Origin: Anaerobacillus isosaccharinicus
GTDB taxonomy: Bacteria; Bacillota; Bacilli; Bacillales; Anaerobacillaceae
Length of the DNA: 64,000 nt
Assembly: GCF_001866075.3 (NCBI RefSeq)
Contig: NZ_CP063356.1
Location: 3,896,164-3,960,163, forward strand
Direction: 5' to 3'
The notes beneath the pieces are model-generated. The model did not search any database. It was not told the origin of the DNA and saw nothing but the letters and a program-made list of their open reading frames with translations. Positions 18,067-26,345 of this stretch are shown piece after piece (the first letter of the stretch is position 1; each line of letters opens with the position of its first letter). The position numbers and the translations under genes are program-made.

Positions 18067-18123
18067 AGACAAAATTTAGTGGTGTGTTTGGCGAAGATGT
18101 TTAGATAGAAAAAAATTTTGTCT
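18067..18123. repeat. Inverted repeat between ablB and yodT
   Basis: Perfect 11-nt arms AGACAAAATTT (18067-18077) and AAATTTTGTCT (18113-18123) with a 35-nt loop fill the only sizeable gap inside the operon. The right arm lies against the ablB stop. It may be an mRNA processing or stability element; no T-run for termination. Confidence 0.5.
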
Positions 18124-18125
18124 AG

Positions 18126-18974
18126 TTACACTAACTTTTTTACCCAAATGTTCATGTTTTCGTACTGACCGTTCATTACACAGTTGTTTCCTAATCTTCC
18201 TGTGTACAAATAGCCTAATTTTTTTAAACAGGCGTTCATCCCAAATGACTGGGCCCTTGCTAATGAATAGGAGCAGTAAATTTGGCGACTAATTAACTCT
18301 TCCTCAAGTCCCGAGATTAATAGCTGCATAAAGCCGTACTTTCGATGCTCTTGTAGTGTGGCACAGTCAGTCATTTCAGCATTATGATATGCCTCATTCA
18401 CTTCTGCTGACGCAGTGCTTACAATTTCACCGTTCCATTCGATGATTTTAAAAATCGTTCCTTCTTCCATCACCTTCCCAATGTAGCTTTCATCATCCAT
18501 TGGTGTTGGGTATGTTTGAAAAACTAGTTTGTATAAAGAAGCTAAAGATTTACAATCATCCATATTCGCAAGGCGGATTGAGTAGCCAGCTGGCAAAACG
18601 TTTGATTGTGTTGGATTTGGGAGTGCGGTAATTTTCTCTAAGAAGAGATCTTCTTCTTTCCAAGATGGGCTTGTGCGACGATCGACATTTACGTAATGAA
18701 CCATGAAAAAAGCATCGTTGCCGTTAAAATAGCCATTGATCGTGCCCTCAAATACATAGCCATTTGAAAGAAATGTTCGCCAGTCTTCCTCGCGTGCTTT
18801 AATTAGTTCTTTTGTAAAAGAATATTGCTTTGCTAGCGCTTTCATTCTTATTATGATGGAATTTATATTACCGCGATAATCGTCAATACGAATTCGTTTA
18901 TTTACAAAATCTAAATAGACAAGCATTGTAAAATCAGGACCTGTCTCCCACATTGAAATGTAAGGTTCTTTCAT
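18126..18974 (-). CDS. ablB: Beta-lysine N6-acetyltransferase
   Basis: A 282-residue GNAT enzyme that acetylates the terminal amine of beta-lysine. The C-terminal half holds the GNAT fold, with EHRKYGFMQLLISGLEEE as the acetyl-CoA loop (key residues R-x-x-G; about 220-240) and SYSLARAQSFGMN after it. The homologue in B. subtilis is YodP. I chose ATG 18974, 8 nt after GGGGG; a TTG lies one codon before. It follows yokU by 39 nt. In methanogens the product is an osmolyte, an alternative to the degradative role assumed here. Confidence 0.9.
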   Translation of the reverse strand: MKEPYISMWETGPDFTMLVYLDFVNKRIRIDDYRGNINSIIIRMKALAKQYSFTKELIKAREEDWRTFLSNGYVFEGTINGYFNGNDAFFMVHYVNVDRRTSPSWKEEDLFLEKITALPNPTQSNVLPAGYSIRLANMDDCKSLASLYKLVFQTYPTPMDDESYIGKVMEEGTIFKIIEWNGEIVSTASAEVNEAYHNAEMTDCATLQEHRKYGFMQLLISGLEEELISRQIYCSYSLARAQSFGMNACLKKLGYLYTGRLGNNCVMNGQYENMNIWVKKLV

Positions 18975-19013
18975 CAATGTTTCCCCCTATCTTTAAGGAA
19001 AGTGAGCCCCTTA

Positions 19014-19289
19014 TTAGGACTCACTCTGTTTTAGTGCGAATATATTTTTATATTGAGCTGACATTAATTCTTTATAGGTAAATTCCTTTTTGCCTTTAGG
19101 TAGCTCACGGGCGTATAAGGACATATCAATGTCATGGTTCATCTCATCTGATAAATATGATCCACAATTTACGCATGTAAATGCAGGTATTTCTAAAATG
19201 TGAACTGCATCTGTCCCATCAGGTAAAATCCAATAGCAGTCTTTCGTTGTTTCTTTTACTTCTGTGTTATCACACCACATGCACTCCAA
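19014..19289 (-). CDS. yokU: YokU family zinc-finger-like protein
   Basis: A 91-residue protein with two Cys pairs, MWCDN near the N-terminus (C3 and C6) and FTCVNCGSYLSD (about C39, C42), which together look like a zinc ribbon of the YgiT/YokU kind. Start is TTG at 19289, 8 nt after GGAGG. YokU proteins are commonly encoded beside kamA; their role is not known. The gene is 21 nt after kamA and surely cotranscribed. Confidence 0.8.
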   Translation of the reverse strand: MECMWCDNTEVKETTKDCYWILPDGTDAVHILEIPAFTCVNCGSYLSDEMNHDIDMSLYARELPKGKKEFTYKELMSAQYKNIFALKQSES

Positions 19290-19310
19290 AAGTCATTCCT
19301 CCCTACTCGT

Positions 19311-20714
19311 TTATGAGGTCTCTAGGTTTTTTTTGTTCTTTTTCTCTTGAGACTTGATCAACTTCTCTTTCATTTGATCCCGCTTTTCCCGTCTTTCCTT
19401 TAAGGAAGAATGCTCAGTTGAGGAGTTGTATTGTTCTCGTTTTTCTTTTCGGCGTAGTCCCTCAGGTACAAGGTTGAATTTATCATCATTTAACAACGCC
19501 GCAACACCAACTGCTTTCTCTTTTTCTGTAATTCCGTAGATTTCGTTAAAATAAGCATCTGCACGCCCTGGAACATAGTTTTTCGGTTCTGGGTATGAGG
19601 AAATTACGCCTTCAAAATTACGTAAAACGACCTTGTCTGGACTTTGCGAAATTAAATAGTTAGGTTGCAGTGTGATTTTACCACCACCACCAGGAGCATC
19701 AACGACAAATTCAGGTACCGCATAGCCTGAAGTGTGACCACGTAACCCTTCAATAATCTCTAACCCTTTTGAAACTGGGGCACGGAAATGACCGATTCCT
19801 TCTGATAAATCACATTGATAAATATAATAAGGGCGAACTCTTGTTTTCACTAAGTCATGCATTAATTTTTTCATAATGGCTGTACTATCATTAATCCCAG
19901 CTAAAATTACAGCTTGATTACCTAGTGGCACTCCTGCCATTGATAGCATGTCACACGCCTTCTTCGCTTCTTCAGTAATTTCGAGAGAGTGGTTGAAATG
20001 TGTATTTAACCAAACAGGATGATACTTTTTTAAGATATTGCAAAGGTTTTCGGTAATTCGTTGTGGGAACACAACAGGCGCTCTGGTACCGATCCGAATA
20101 ATTTCAACATGTGGAATAGCGCGTAAGTTTTTCAGAATATATTCCAAAATCGTGTCGTTAATTAGTAAGCCATCGCCACCAGAGATTAATACGTCACGAA
20201 CTTCGGGAGTGTTTCGAATATAGTTGATGACAACATCCAGCTGTTTTTTTGGAACGCCCATACCTACTTGACCAGAAAAGCGGCGTCTCGTACAGTAGCG
20301 ACAATACATTGAGCATTGATTTGTGACTAAAAATAAAACTCGGTCAGGATAACGGTGAGTTAATCCTGGTACGGGTGAGTCTTCATCTTCAAATAATGGA
20401 TCCTCAAGGTCATACTTGGTTTTATGAATTTCTGCGGATAATGGTACCGATTGCATACGGATTGGACAACGAGGATCGTCAGGGTTCATTAAAGATGCGT
20501 AATATGGAGTTATGTTTAAAGGTATCGTTTGTGTTGAAATTCTAACTCCTTCTTCTTCATCAGGAGTTAGGTTGACAACCTTTTTTAAATCGTCAAGGGT
20601 GCGAATAGTATTCGTTAACTGCCACATCCAATCATTCCATTTTTCCTCAGGTACATCTTTCCAAAGTTCAATTTCTGTGTAATGACGTCTGAAATTATTT
20701 TTCTCTGTGTTCAT
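19311..20714 (-). CDS. kamA: L-lysine 2,3-aminomutase
   Basis: KamA (467 residues) is a radical SAM, PLP-dependent enzyme that turns L-lysine into L-beta-lysine. The 4Fe-4S ligands are C134, C138 and C141 in NQCSMYCRYCTRRRFSG. The PLP lysine lies in DAPGGGGKITLQPNY (about residue 346). The C-terminal 50 residues are highly charged and longer than needed for catalysis. GAGGAGG precedes the ATG. It is the first gene after the sigma-54-type promoter. Working KamA needs anaerobic or low-oxygen conditions for its cluster. Confidence 0.96.
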   Translation of the reverse strand: MNTEKNNFRRHYTEIELWKDVPEEKWNDWMWQLTNTIRTLDDLKKVVNLTPDEEEGVRISTQTIPLNITPYYASLMNPDDPRCPIRMQSVPLSAEIHKTKYDLEDPLFEDEDSPVPGLTHRYPDRVLFLVTNQCSMYCRYCTRRRFSGQVGMGVPKKQLDVVINYIRNTPEVRDVLISGGDGLLINDTILEYILKNLRAIPHVEIIRIGTRAPVVFPQRITENLCNILKKYHPVWLNTHFNHSLEITEEAKKACDMLSMAGVPLGNQAVILAGINDSTAIMKKLMHDLVKTRVRPYYIYQCDLSEGIGHFRAPVSKGLEIIEGLRGHTSGYAVPEFVVDAPGGGGKITLQPNYLISQSPDKVVLRNFEGVISSYPEPKNYVPGRADAYFNEIYGITEKEKAVGVAALLNDDKFNLVPEGLRRKEKREQYNSSTEHSSLKERREKRDQMKEKLIKSQEKKNKKNLETS

Positions 20715-20807
20715 AGTGTAGCCTCCTCGGCGTTTTTTGAGTTTGAAAGATTAAGTATCGAAATTTCAGGCAATCAGCACTCGTTTTCTTATACTCACCT
20801 ATAAACA

Positions 20808-20825
20808 TGCAAAACTCATGCCAAA
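20808..20825 (-). promoter_or_regulatory. Sigma-54 (-24/-12) promoter of the kamA operon
   Basis: The minus strand reads TTTGGCATGAGTTTTGCA, against the consensus TTGGCAC-N5-TTGCW. The invariant GG (20822-20821) and GC (20810-20809) are exactly 12 nt apart. The expected start of transcription near 20797 leaves a leader of about 83 nt before kamA. A sigma-54 activator is encoded immediately upstream. Confidence 0.85.
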
Positions 20826-20866
20826 GATGGAACACCATATTAACAACAATAAAAACGTAAAAACGC

Positions 20867-20910
20867 AAAAAAAATGGCAGCTTTGTGAAATATTTGCTGC
20901 CATTTTTTTT
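20867..20910 (-). terminator. Terminator after the sigma-54 activator gene
   Basis: Arms AAAAAATGGCAGC and GCTGCCATTTTTT with a 14-nt loop. It separates the activator transcript from the kamA promoter. Confidence 0.85.
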
Positions 20911-20916
20911 GCACCC

Positions 20917-22320
20917 TTATTTTTCGATGCCATATTTATTTAGTTTATACTGAAGTGCTTGCCTTTTTACGCCTAACGCTTTCGCTGTTTGACTAATGTT
21001 GCCATCGTTTTCCTTGAAGGCTTGCAGGATTGTTTCTCGTTCAAATTCCTCCATAATATTTGGAAGGTCGATCTTGCCTGCTTGGGGTACGATTGATACT
21101 TGTTCAGGTACGGTCGTTGTTTGAAGCAAATGCTCTGGTAAATGCCTCTTTTCAAGTCTTTCATAACCGATGTCCATAACATTAAATGCTGATTCTATGG
21201 CATGGCTGAGTTCGCGGATATTTCCTGGCCAGTGGTAATGACGTAATAGCTGCAATGCTTCATCACTTATTTCATGAACATTTGAACCAAATGCTTCATT
21301 AAACTTTTTCAAAAAATAGGTTACTAGAAGAGGAATATCTGATTTTCGTTCTTGAAGTGTTGGTAGTTTTACGTGTACGACATTTAGGCGGTAAAATAAA
21401 TCGGTGCGCAAAATCTTTTGCTCAAGAGCTTTGGCTGGCTGTATATTCATCGCCGTAATAATACGAACATCCATTTCTTTCTCTGTATCGCCACCAAGGC
21501 GACGAACTTTTCCGTCTTGGAGAACCCTAAGTAATTTCGCTTGAAGTAATAGGTCCAAGCTATTCAACTCATCCAAAAATAAGGTCCCACCATTTGCTTG
21601 CTCAAAGATACCAGGTCGATCAATGGCTCCAGTAAAGGCCCCCCTCGTTGTACCAAACAACAAACCTTCCATTAGCTCTTTCGGTACAGCAGCACAATTT
21701 AAAGCAATGAACGGTTCTTCCCGCCTAATGCTTGCGTTATGTATACTTTGGGCAACAAGTTCTTTTCCAGTTCCAGTCGGACCACAAATCATCACTGGAG
21801 AAAGCGATCTAGCGGCTTTTTTCGCAATCATTAAGGCTTTTTGAAAATTAGCGCTAGTTCCAATCAAATCACAAAATTGAAAGTCCGCAGATCCCTTTGA
21901 AGCCCTCCCTTTTTTCTTCGTTTCAAAAAGCTCTTTTCGTAATTCGAGAGTTTGATCATACATGCGAACAATTCTAGTAATATCCTTGGCAGTTTCAACA
22001 GCACCAATAATTTCATCACCTTCATACAAAGGATGTGTGCTATTAATGGTCGTTATTTGCTTTCCTTGTAAGTTCACGTAAGTTTGCATTGCCTCAACGG
22101 TTTCAATGCCTTTCTTTAAAGCTAAATTTAGCGTGCTCGTTTCAGAAGTTAACGATGGATATAAGTGAAAAATCGTTTTCCCTAAAACCTTTTCACGTTC
22201 CATTCCATCTATTTCAGCCATCGTTTGATTATAAAAAACTGTCGTTCCGTTTTTATCGACGACATGGACACCAACATGAACGATGTTTAAAACCCATTCA
22301 TAATGTTTCGACCACTCCAT
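20917..22320 (-). CDS. Sigma-54-dependent activator of the lysine catabolic operon (KamR/RocR-like)
   Basis: A 467-residue enhancer-binding protein. Domains: an N-terminal PAS domain (about 5-115) as likely sensor, a central AAA+ ATPase with Walker A GPTGTGKE (180-187), the sigma-54 contact loop GAFTGA (227-232) and Walker B LFLDELNSL (247-255), and a Fis-type helix-turn-helix at 440-467. There is no receiver domain, so it probably senses a small molecule, most simply lysine or a pathway intermediate. It would drive the promoter at 20808-20825. In B. thuringiensis the kam locus is known to be under sigma-54 with an adjacent activator. Confidence 0.9.
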   Translation of the reverse strand: MEWSKHYEWVLNIVHVGVHVVDKNGTTVFYNQTMAEIDGMEREKVLGKTIFHLYPSLTSETSTLNLALKKGIETVEAMQTYVNLQGKQITTINSTHPLYEGDEIIGAVETAKDITRIVRMYDQTLELRKELFETKKKGRASKGSADFQFCDLIGTSANFQKALMIAKKAARSLSPVMICGPTGTGKELVAQSIHNASIRREEPFIALNCAAVPKELMEGLLFGTTRGAFTGAIDRPGIFEQANGGTLFLDELNSLDLLLQAKLLRVLQDGKVRRLGGDTEKEMDVRIITAMNIQPAKALEQKILRTDLFYRLNVVHVKLPTLQERKSDIPLLVTYFLKKFNEAFGSNVHEISDEALQLLRHYHWPGNIRELSHAIESAFNVMDIGYERLEKRHLPEHLLQTTTVPEQVSIVPQAGKIDLPNIMEEFERETILQAFKENDGNISQTAKALGVKRQALQYKLNKYGIEK

Positions 22321-22434
22321 TTTCTTTTCCTCCTGCCCTTTGGTTTTTGGCTAGGACCTTAAAAAACTAGTTATCTACTTATTATATGAATGTTTTACCA
22401 GTTTAATCAAATAACTGAAAAATTCCACAATTCA

Positions 22435-22480
22435 AAAAGCCATATTGAACGTTCCAAGGACCTAGTCAATATGGCTTTAA
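22435..22480 (-). terminator. Terminator after the MFS gene
   Basis: Arms AAAAAGCCATATTGA and TCAATATGGCTTT enclose a 17-nt loop; on the minus strand the stem runs into GCTTTTTG. Confidence 0.78.
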
Positions 22481-22494
22481 ATACATTTGTTAGA

Positions 22495-23763
22495 TTAACC
22501 TACTTTTGATTTTACTACGTTAGATGAAGGTCTTAGTTTTCTTTCTACGTAAAGGACAACAACTAAAAAGGCTAACCCACCAACAAAACGGAAAATAGAT
22601 GAAATCCCCATTGCTACATTCATTCCGTAAAGCTCTAAAAATAATACGCCTAATTGTGGTGCGATAAAACCGATCCCTGCAATGACGACATTATAGCTTG
22701 CTAGGTAGGATGTCCGATCATTTTCAGGTGACACTTTTAATAACTGATTAAACAAGAGCATCGTTGTTCCAGCAACGAATGTTCCTGACCATAAATTTAC
22801 CATTGTTAAATAAACGAGGTTTGTTGATAAAATGGTTAACACCGGTGCCGTTGTCATTCCAAGAGCAGCTATCAAAAGCATGACACTGTTCCCTTTTTTA
22901 TCGGCTAACCTTCCCCACCACTTATAACTAGCAATCTGGGAAACTTGGTTAGCTACTGTAAATAAACTAACCCAAAAAGCAGTAGCCCCTGCATAATTGA
23001 TTTGATAAATATTAAAAAGTGGCCAAGCCATTTGCCAACCAAAGTTAAATAAGAGTGCGCAAATTAAAAAATAAACGTACGGCTTATGCTTAAGCATCTT
23101 TTTCAAGAAACTAAAATCTAGCTTTTTTACGTTTCCAGCCTTTTTTGGAATAACTCTTCGGTGCTCAATATGTTTCATTAGATAATAAACTTCTAATACT
23201 CCAAATAAAAAGCCTAAGGTAAAAAAGATTTGGTAAGGCCCTGCAGCACTTACATCAAACATGTTTAAGATCACACCGACAATAAAGGTCGTAATCATTC
23301 CAACAATGGTTAAGATACGGTTTCTTTCGCTAAAAAATTGACCTCTACGTTCATCAGGGATAAGATCGCCAATAAACGATTGCCAAGACAACGTCGACAG
23401 CGCTGTTGGAAAATTCATTAAGGCAATTAAAACGACTAAAATCCAAGCTTGGTTTACGTAAGGGATAAATGGTACGAAAACAAGCAGTAATAGAAAAAAA
23501 CGAGCCATGAAAATTGAAATGGCGGTAAACTTCTTCTTCGTTTCTAACCGGTTCAGCCAAATCGCTCCTGGGATCATGGCTAAAATACTCATTAAAGAAG
23601 GCAGGGAACTAAGTAAGCCAACTTGCTGATTGTTTGCTCCTAACACTTGTATAGCGAATAACGGAATAAAGCCGGAAACTAAACTCATGGCAATAATCGA
23701 AAATGCACCATTCCATATACTATTGCGTTCATTATTTTTAATTGTCTCTGGTAGGTAAAACAT
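22495..23763 (-). CDS. MFS transporter
   Basis: A 422-residue membrane protein with 12 hydrophobic segments and the cytoplasmic loops usual for the major facilitator superfamily, e.g. SFIGDLIPDERRGQFFSERNR between helices 4 and 5 (key D-x-x-P-x-x-x-R-G) and WGRLADKKGNS between 8 and 9. It is most like Bacillus drug or small-solute exporters of unknown substrate. The Shine-Dalgarno site before the ATG is poor. Own terminator; no coupling to the lysine operon. Confidence 0.82.
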   Translation of the reverse strand: MFYLPETIKNNERNSIWNGAFSIIAMSLVSGFIPLFAIQVLGANNQQVGLLSSLPSLMSILAMIPGAIWLNRLETKKKFTAISIFMARFFLLLLVFVPFIPYVNQAWILVVLIALMNFPTALSTLSWQSFIGDLIPDERRGQFFSERNRILTIVGMITTFIVGVILNMFDVSAAGPYQIFFTLGFLFGVLEVYYLMKHIEHRRVIPKKAGNVKKLDFSFLKKMLKHKPYVYFLICALLFNFGWQMAWPLFNIYQINYAGATAFWVSLFTVANQVSQIASYKWWGRLADKKGNSVMLLIAALGMTTAPVLTILSTNLVYLTMVNLWSGTFVAGTTMLLFNQLLKVSPENDRTSYLASYNVVIAGIGFIAPQLGVLFLELYGMNVAMGISSIFRFVGGLAFLVVVLYVERKLRPSSNVVKSKVG

Positions 23764-23923
23764 ACCTCTTTCATCTTCCTTCTATGTTTAGTGACACGAA
23801 ATGTTTATAGAAGGATTTTACTCCTGTGAGGAGAAACAATCAATCTTTTTTTTAGTTGGAAATTTATAGGCGCAACACTCGGTCTCGAAAATCATAGGCT
23901 AATAAAAAAGTAAGGAGTTTTCC

Positions 23924-24193
23924 ATGTATAGTTATCCGTACCGTTACATTCCAAACTATTATCAACCACCACCAATTAGTTACTATCCCTACCCGAATCC
24001 GTATGCATTTGATCCTTATAAAGTTGAGCTTCCTAAAGTTAGCGATCCATTCCAACGTTGTCGGAAAAAATGTTTATCGTTAGGGTACCGGCCAGGATCA
24101 TTTGGATGGCAGTATTGTATGCAAGGCTGTTCGGGTCTGCTTGGTTCATTATTAGATGATCCGCAGTTTGTGGAGGATATGTTGGAGGAATAG
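23924..24193 (+). CDS. Small Tyr/Pro-rich protein, possible spore coat protein
   Basis: An 89-residue protein. Residues 1-32 are very rich in Tyr and Pro (YSYPYRYIPNYYQPPP), the middle has two paired cysteine motifs, RCRKKC and YCMQGC, and the tail is acidic. Composition and lack of a signal peptide suit a cysteine-cross-linked coat component, but no family is recognised. AAGGAG lies before the ATG and a strong terminator follows. Confidence 0.6.
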   Translation: MYSYPYRYIPNYYQPPPISYYPYPNPYAFDPYKVELPKVSDPFQRCRKKCLSLGYRPGSFGWQYCMQGCSGLLGSLLDDPQFVEDMLEE

Positions 24194-24238
24194 CATAAGA
24201 TTTTTACGAAAAATTGCGGCGGCTTAAATGAAATCAAA

Positions 24239-24266
24239 TAGGCCTCAATCTTTAAAATGAGGCCTA
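24239..24266. terminator. Bidirectional terminator
   Basis: Perfect 9-bp arms TAGGCCTCA and TGAGGCCTA with a 10-nt loop between convergent genes. Confidence 0.75.
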
Positions 24267-24283
24267 CCAAGAACTAATAACAT

Positions 24284-24748
24284 CTATTTTTTTATCATTT
24301 GATCGACCTTTGTTTTCATTGCTGAGATGACCGTTCGCTTATATCGTAATGCTAAAACTAAGATTTTTAATTGCTCCATTCTTGATAAGTTCTGGAACCG
24401 TGGTTCTTGTTTTAAGAACGATCGAACGATTGACCAGCTTTTTGGGGTCATCGGGAAATCATCCAAATTTTGCTTATTTCGCACCTTAGAAAACCATGAC
24501 TTTAACCCAGAAGAAGTTGACTCATCAACGATACAAGGTGCATAAATGTTTTTTGGGCTTTTCTTAAGATGATCAAAGTGATCTTGCCCATTTAAAATAC
24601 TATAGCTACCATCTTTGCTTTTTTTTACAACCAAAATATACATGCAGTCCGACATGAAACGTTGAAGTTTTTTGACATGACCTGATATTTTTAAAGAAGG
24701 ATCGGGCTTGATTTTACTCAAAGGTATATACTTTACAGTAAATTTCAT
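24284..24748 (-). CDS. ParB-N-like hypothetical protein
   Basis: A 154-residue basic protein. The N-terminal half (residues 3-70) reads as a strand, the phrase IPLSKIKPDPS, then VVKKSKDGSYSILNGQDHFD, which resembles the ParB/sulfiredoxin N-terminal fold (strand-helix followed by G-x-x-R/H). The canonical ParB box is weak (NGQDH rather than GERR). No helix-turn-helix or partner is next to it. I prefer the second ATG (24748), which is 6 nt after AGAGG. Function unknown. Confidence 0.55.
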   Translation of the reverse strand: MKFTVKYIPLSKIKPDPSLKISGHVKKLQRFMSDCMYILVVKKSKDGSYSILNGQDHFDHLKKSPKNIYAPCIVDESTSSGLKSWFSKVRNKQNLDDFPMTPKSWSIVRSFLKQEPRFQNLSRMEQLKILVLALRYKRTVISAMKTKVDQMIKK

Positions 24749-24807
24749 TCTCATCCTCTCCCTATTTAAGCTAGGTGTAAATTCTAGTAGCGGTTTGACA
24801 GGAGCTT

Positions 24808-24927
24808 ATGAAGTGGCTAGAGCGATATAAAGTTAATAAAAAATTGACTGTCTTTAAGATCATATTCACAGTGTTCGTGAGTATGCCTACTAGTTTTTTA
24901 CTGCATATTTGGATCAGCGGGAAATAG
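24808..24927 (+). CDS. Possible small membrane protein (39 aa)
   Basis: A 39-residue frame with a basic N-terminus (MKWLERYKVNKKL) and one hydrophobic segment (about residues 14-34). An AGGAG lies only 3 nt before the ATG, too close for best use, so the gene is doubtful. Confidence 0.3.
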   Translation: MKWLERYKVNKKLTVFKIIFTVFVSMPTSFLLHIWISGK

Positions 24928-25040
24928 TGTTAAGAACACGCATACCAATATAGAAGAGGAATTTTTTCAGTCAACAGAGAATTCTTTATAAGTGCTTATG
25001 ATTTCAAATCGTTATCAATCTTATAAGGGAGAGATCAGTG

Positions 25041-25766
25041 ATGGTATTTCTTTATGTTTTTTTATCCGTATTTGGCAGTGTTCTTCTTGCTGTTATTTTC
25101 GGAATTCCAGTCGTTTCAGCATCGGGTATTTCCTTCTTCCCCTACGAGTATTTTATTTTAGGTTTGACCTCCTCTGTTGGGTATTACTATTTTGTTTATA
25201 CAAAGGAAAAGGCTTTTAATAAGCAACATATCCTAACTGGCTTCTCTTTTGGAATACTTGCTTTGCTGACAGTGATGCTAATTCAATATATGGTTATAAA
25301 AAAATTGTTTGGTGAGACAATTTCTGCTCTAATGTATGTCAACATTTTCAGGTATGAAATACTCGTTTTTCTAATTGGAAGCATTGTGCTTCCCCTGTTT
25401 AAAATAGGTGGTCAAATTAAATGCAAAGCATGTAAACGTGGTTATTTCACTGAGGAGTTGCTATTTGAGGTTAATCAAGATTACCAACATGATGTAAAAC
25501 GATTTATCCAGTTGGCTGACAATGCAAACCAATCAGAGCTTAGTGATTTTATTATCGAAAGAAGATTATCTACTGGGTTTAATTCAAAAATAAAAGGCGA
25601 AGAAACTTCACAACATTCTTTTTACTTACTTACCTGCACTAATTGTCATTCGCAATATATCTCAAGAGGGAAACAACGTGATATTAACGATGATGATTCA
25701 AATCAATCGTATAAGATCGTAACAAAAATTCATTTAAATGAAAAATTATTGTGTAATAAACAGTAA
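25041..25766 (+). CDS. Membrane protein with cytoplasmic zinc-ribbon-like domain
   Basis: About 241 residues. Four hydrophobic segments occupy residues 1-125; the C-terminal half is soluble and carries two Cys pairs, IKCKACKRGYF and LTCTNCHSQYI, with the spacing of a split zinc ribbon. I do not recognise a family. Start is ATG 25041 or the GTG one codon before; both are near GGGAG. A very strong terminator follows. Confidence 0.6.
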   Translation: MVFLYVFLSVFGSVLLAVIFGIPVVSASGISFFPYEYFILGLTSSVGYYYFVYTKEKAFNKQHILTGFSFGILALLTVMLIQYMVIKKLFGETISALMYVNIFRYEILVFLIGSIVLPLFKIGGQIKCKACKRGYFTEELLFEVNQDYQHDVKRFIQLADNANQSELSDFIIERRLSTGFNSKIKGEETSQHSFYLLTCTNCHSQYISRGKQRDINDDDSNQSYKIVTKIHLNEKLLCNKQ

Positions 25767-25813
25767 AGAGGATAGGTTTGCAGAGAAGTAATTTCTGCAA
25801 ACCTATCCTCTTT
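25765..25813 (+). terminator. Terminator after the zinc-ribbon membrane protein
   Basis: Near-perfect 20-bp stem: AAAGAGGATAGGTTTGCAGA against TTCTGCAAACCTATCCTCTTT. Confidence 0.85.
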
Positions 25814-25850
25814 GCTACATGTGGTATAGCGATGTAATCAGCGGTTTACT

Positions 25851-26159
25851 TTATTTTTCCTTTTCTTTGATCTTTTCACGGATACTCTCCAATTCTTTTA
25901 ACGATAACTCACTTAGTGAATTTTTAATTTCCTCCTCAATCTCGTTTCTGTTGCTTTCGCGATATTGATCCCACCATTCTCTTAACCCATCTGTATTTTT
26001 AAGTAGGTAATCAATATCGATTTCCTCTATCTCATCGTCTGACAAATAATTTAATACAGCAGCTAGCAAACGATTAAGCTTTTCGATTTCCTTTTCATCT
26101 TCGCTGTTAGCGATCTCCAAATCTGCAACCTCGTTAATAGGCGTGACTTTTCGTGGCAT
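25851..26159 (-). CDS. Acidic helical hypothetical protein
   Basis: A 102-residue protein, strongly acidic in the middle (DDEIEEIDIDYLL) and with a helical charged tail that could form a coiled coil (about 65-102). No known family. The ATG is 8 nt after GGAGG. It stands alone. Confidence 0.6.
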   Translation of the reverse strand: MPRKVTPINEVADLEIANSEDEKEIEKLNRLLAAVLNYLSDDEIEEIDIDYLLKNTDGLREWWDQYRESNRNEIEEEIKNSLSELSLKELESIREKIKEKEK

Positions 26160-26345
26160 TGTATCGCCTCCTTAATATTCCAATACTGTTATGTCTCTAG
26201 TATGACCAATATATTCTGGCTCCATTAACAATTATCGGGGTAGTGATCTTATTGGATTTAATACTAAACAAACCTATCCCAAAGTATATTGCCAAGTAAA
26301 AAGCGCCCCTCCATTATTGAAGGACGCAAGTGATTTAGAACAATT

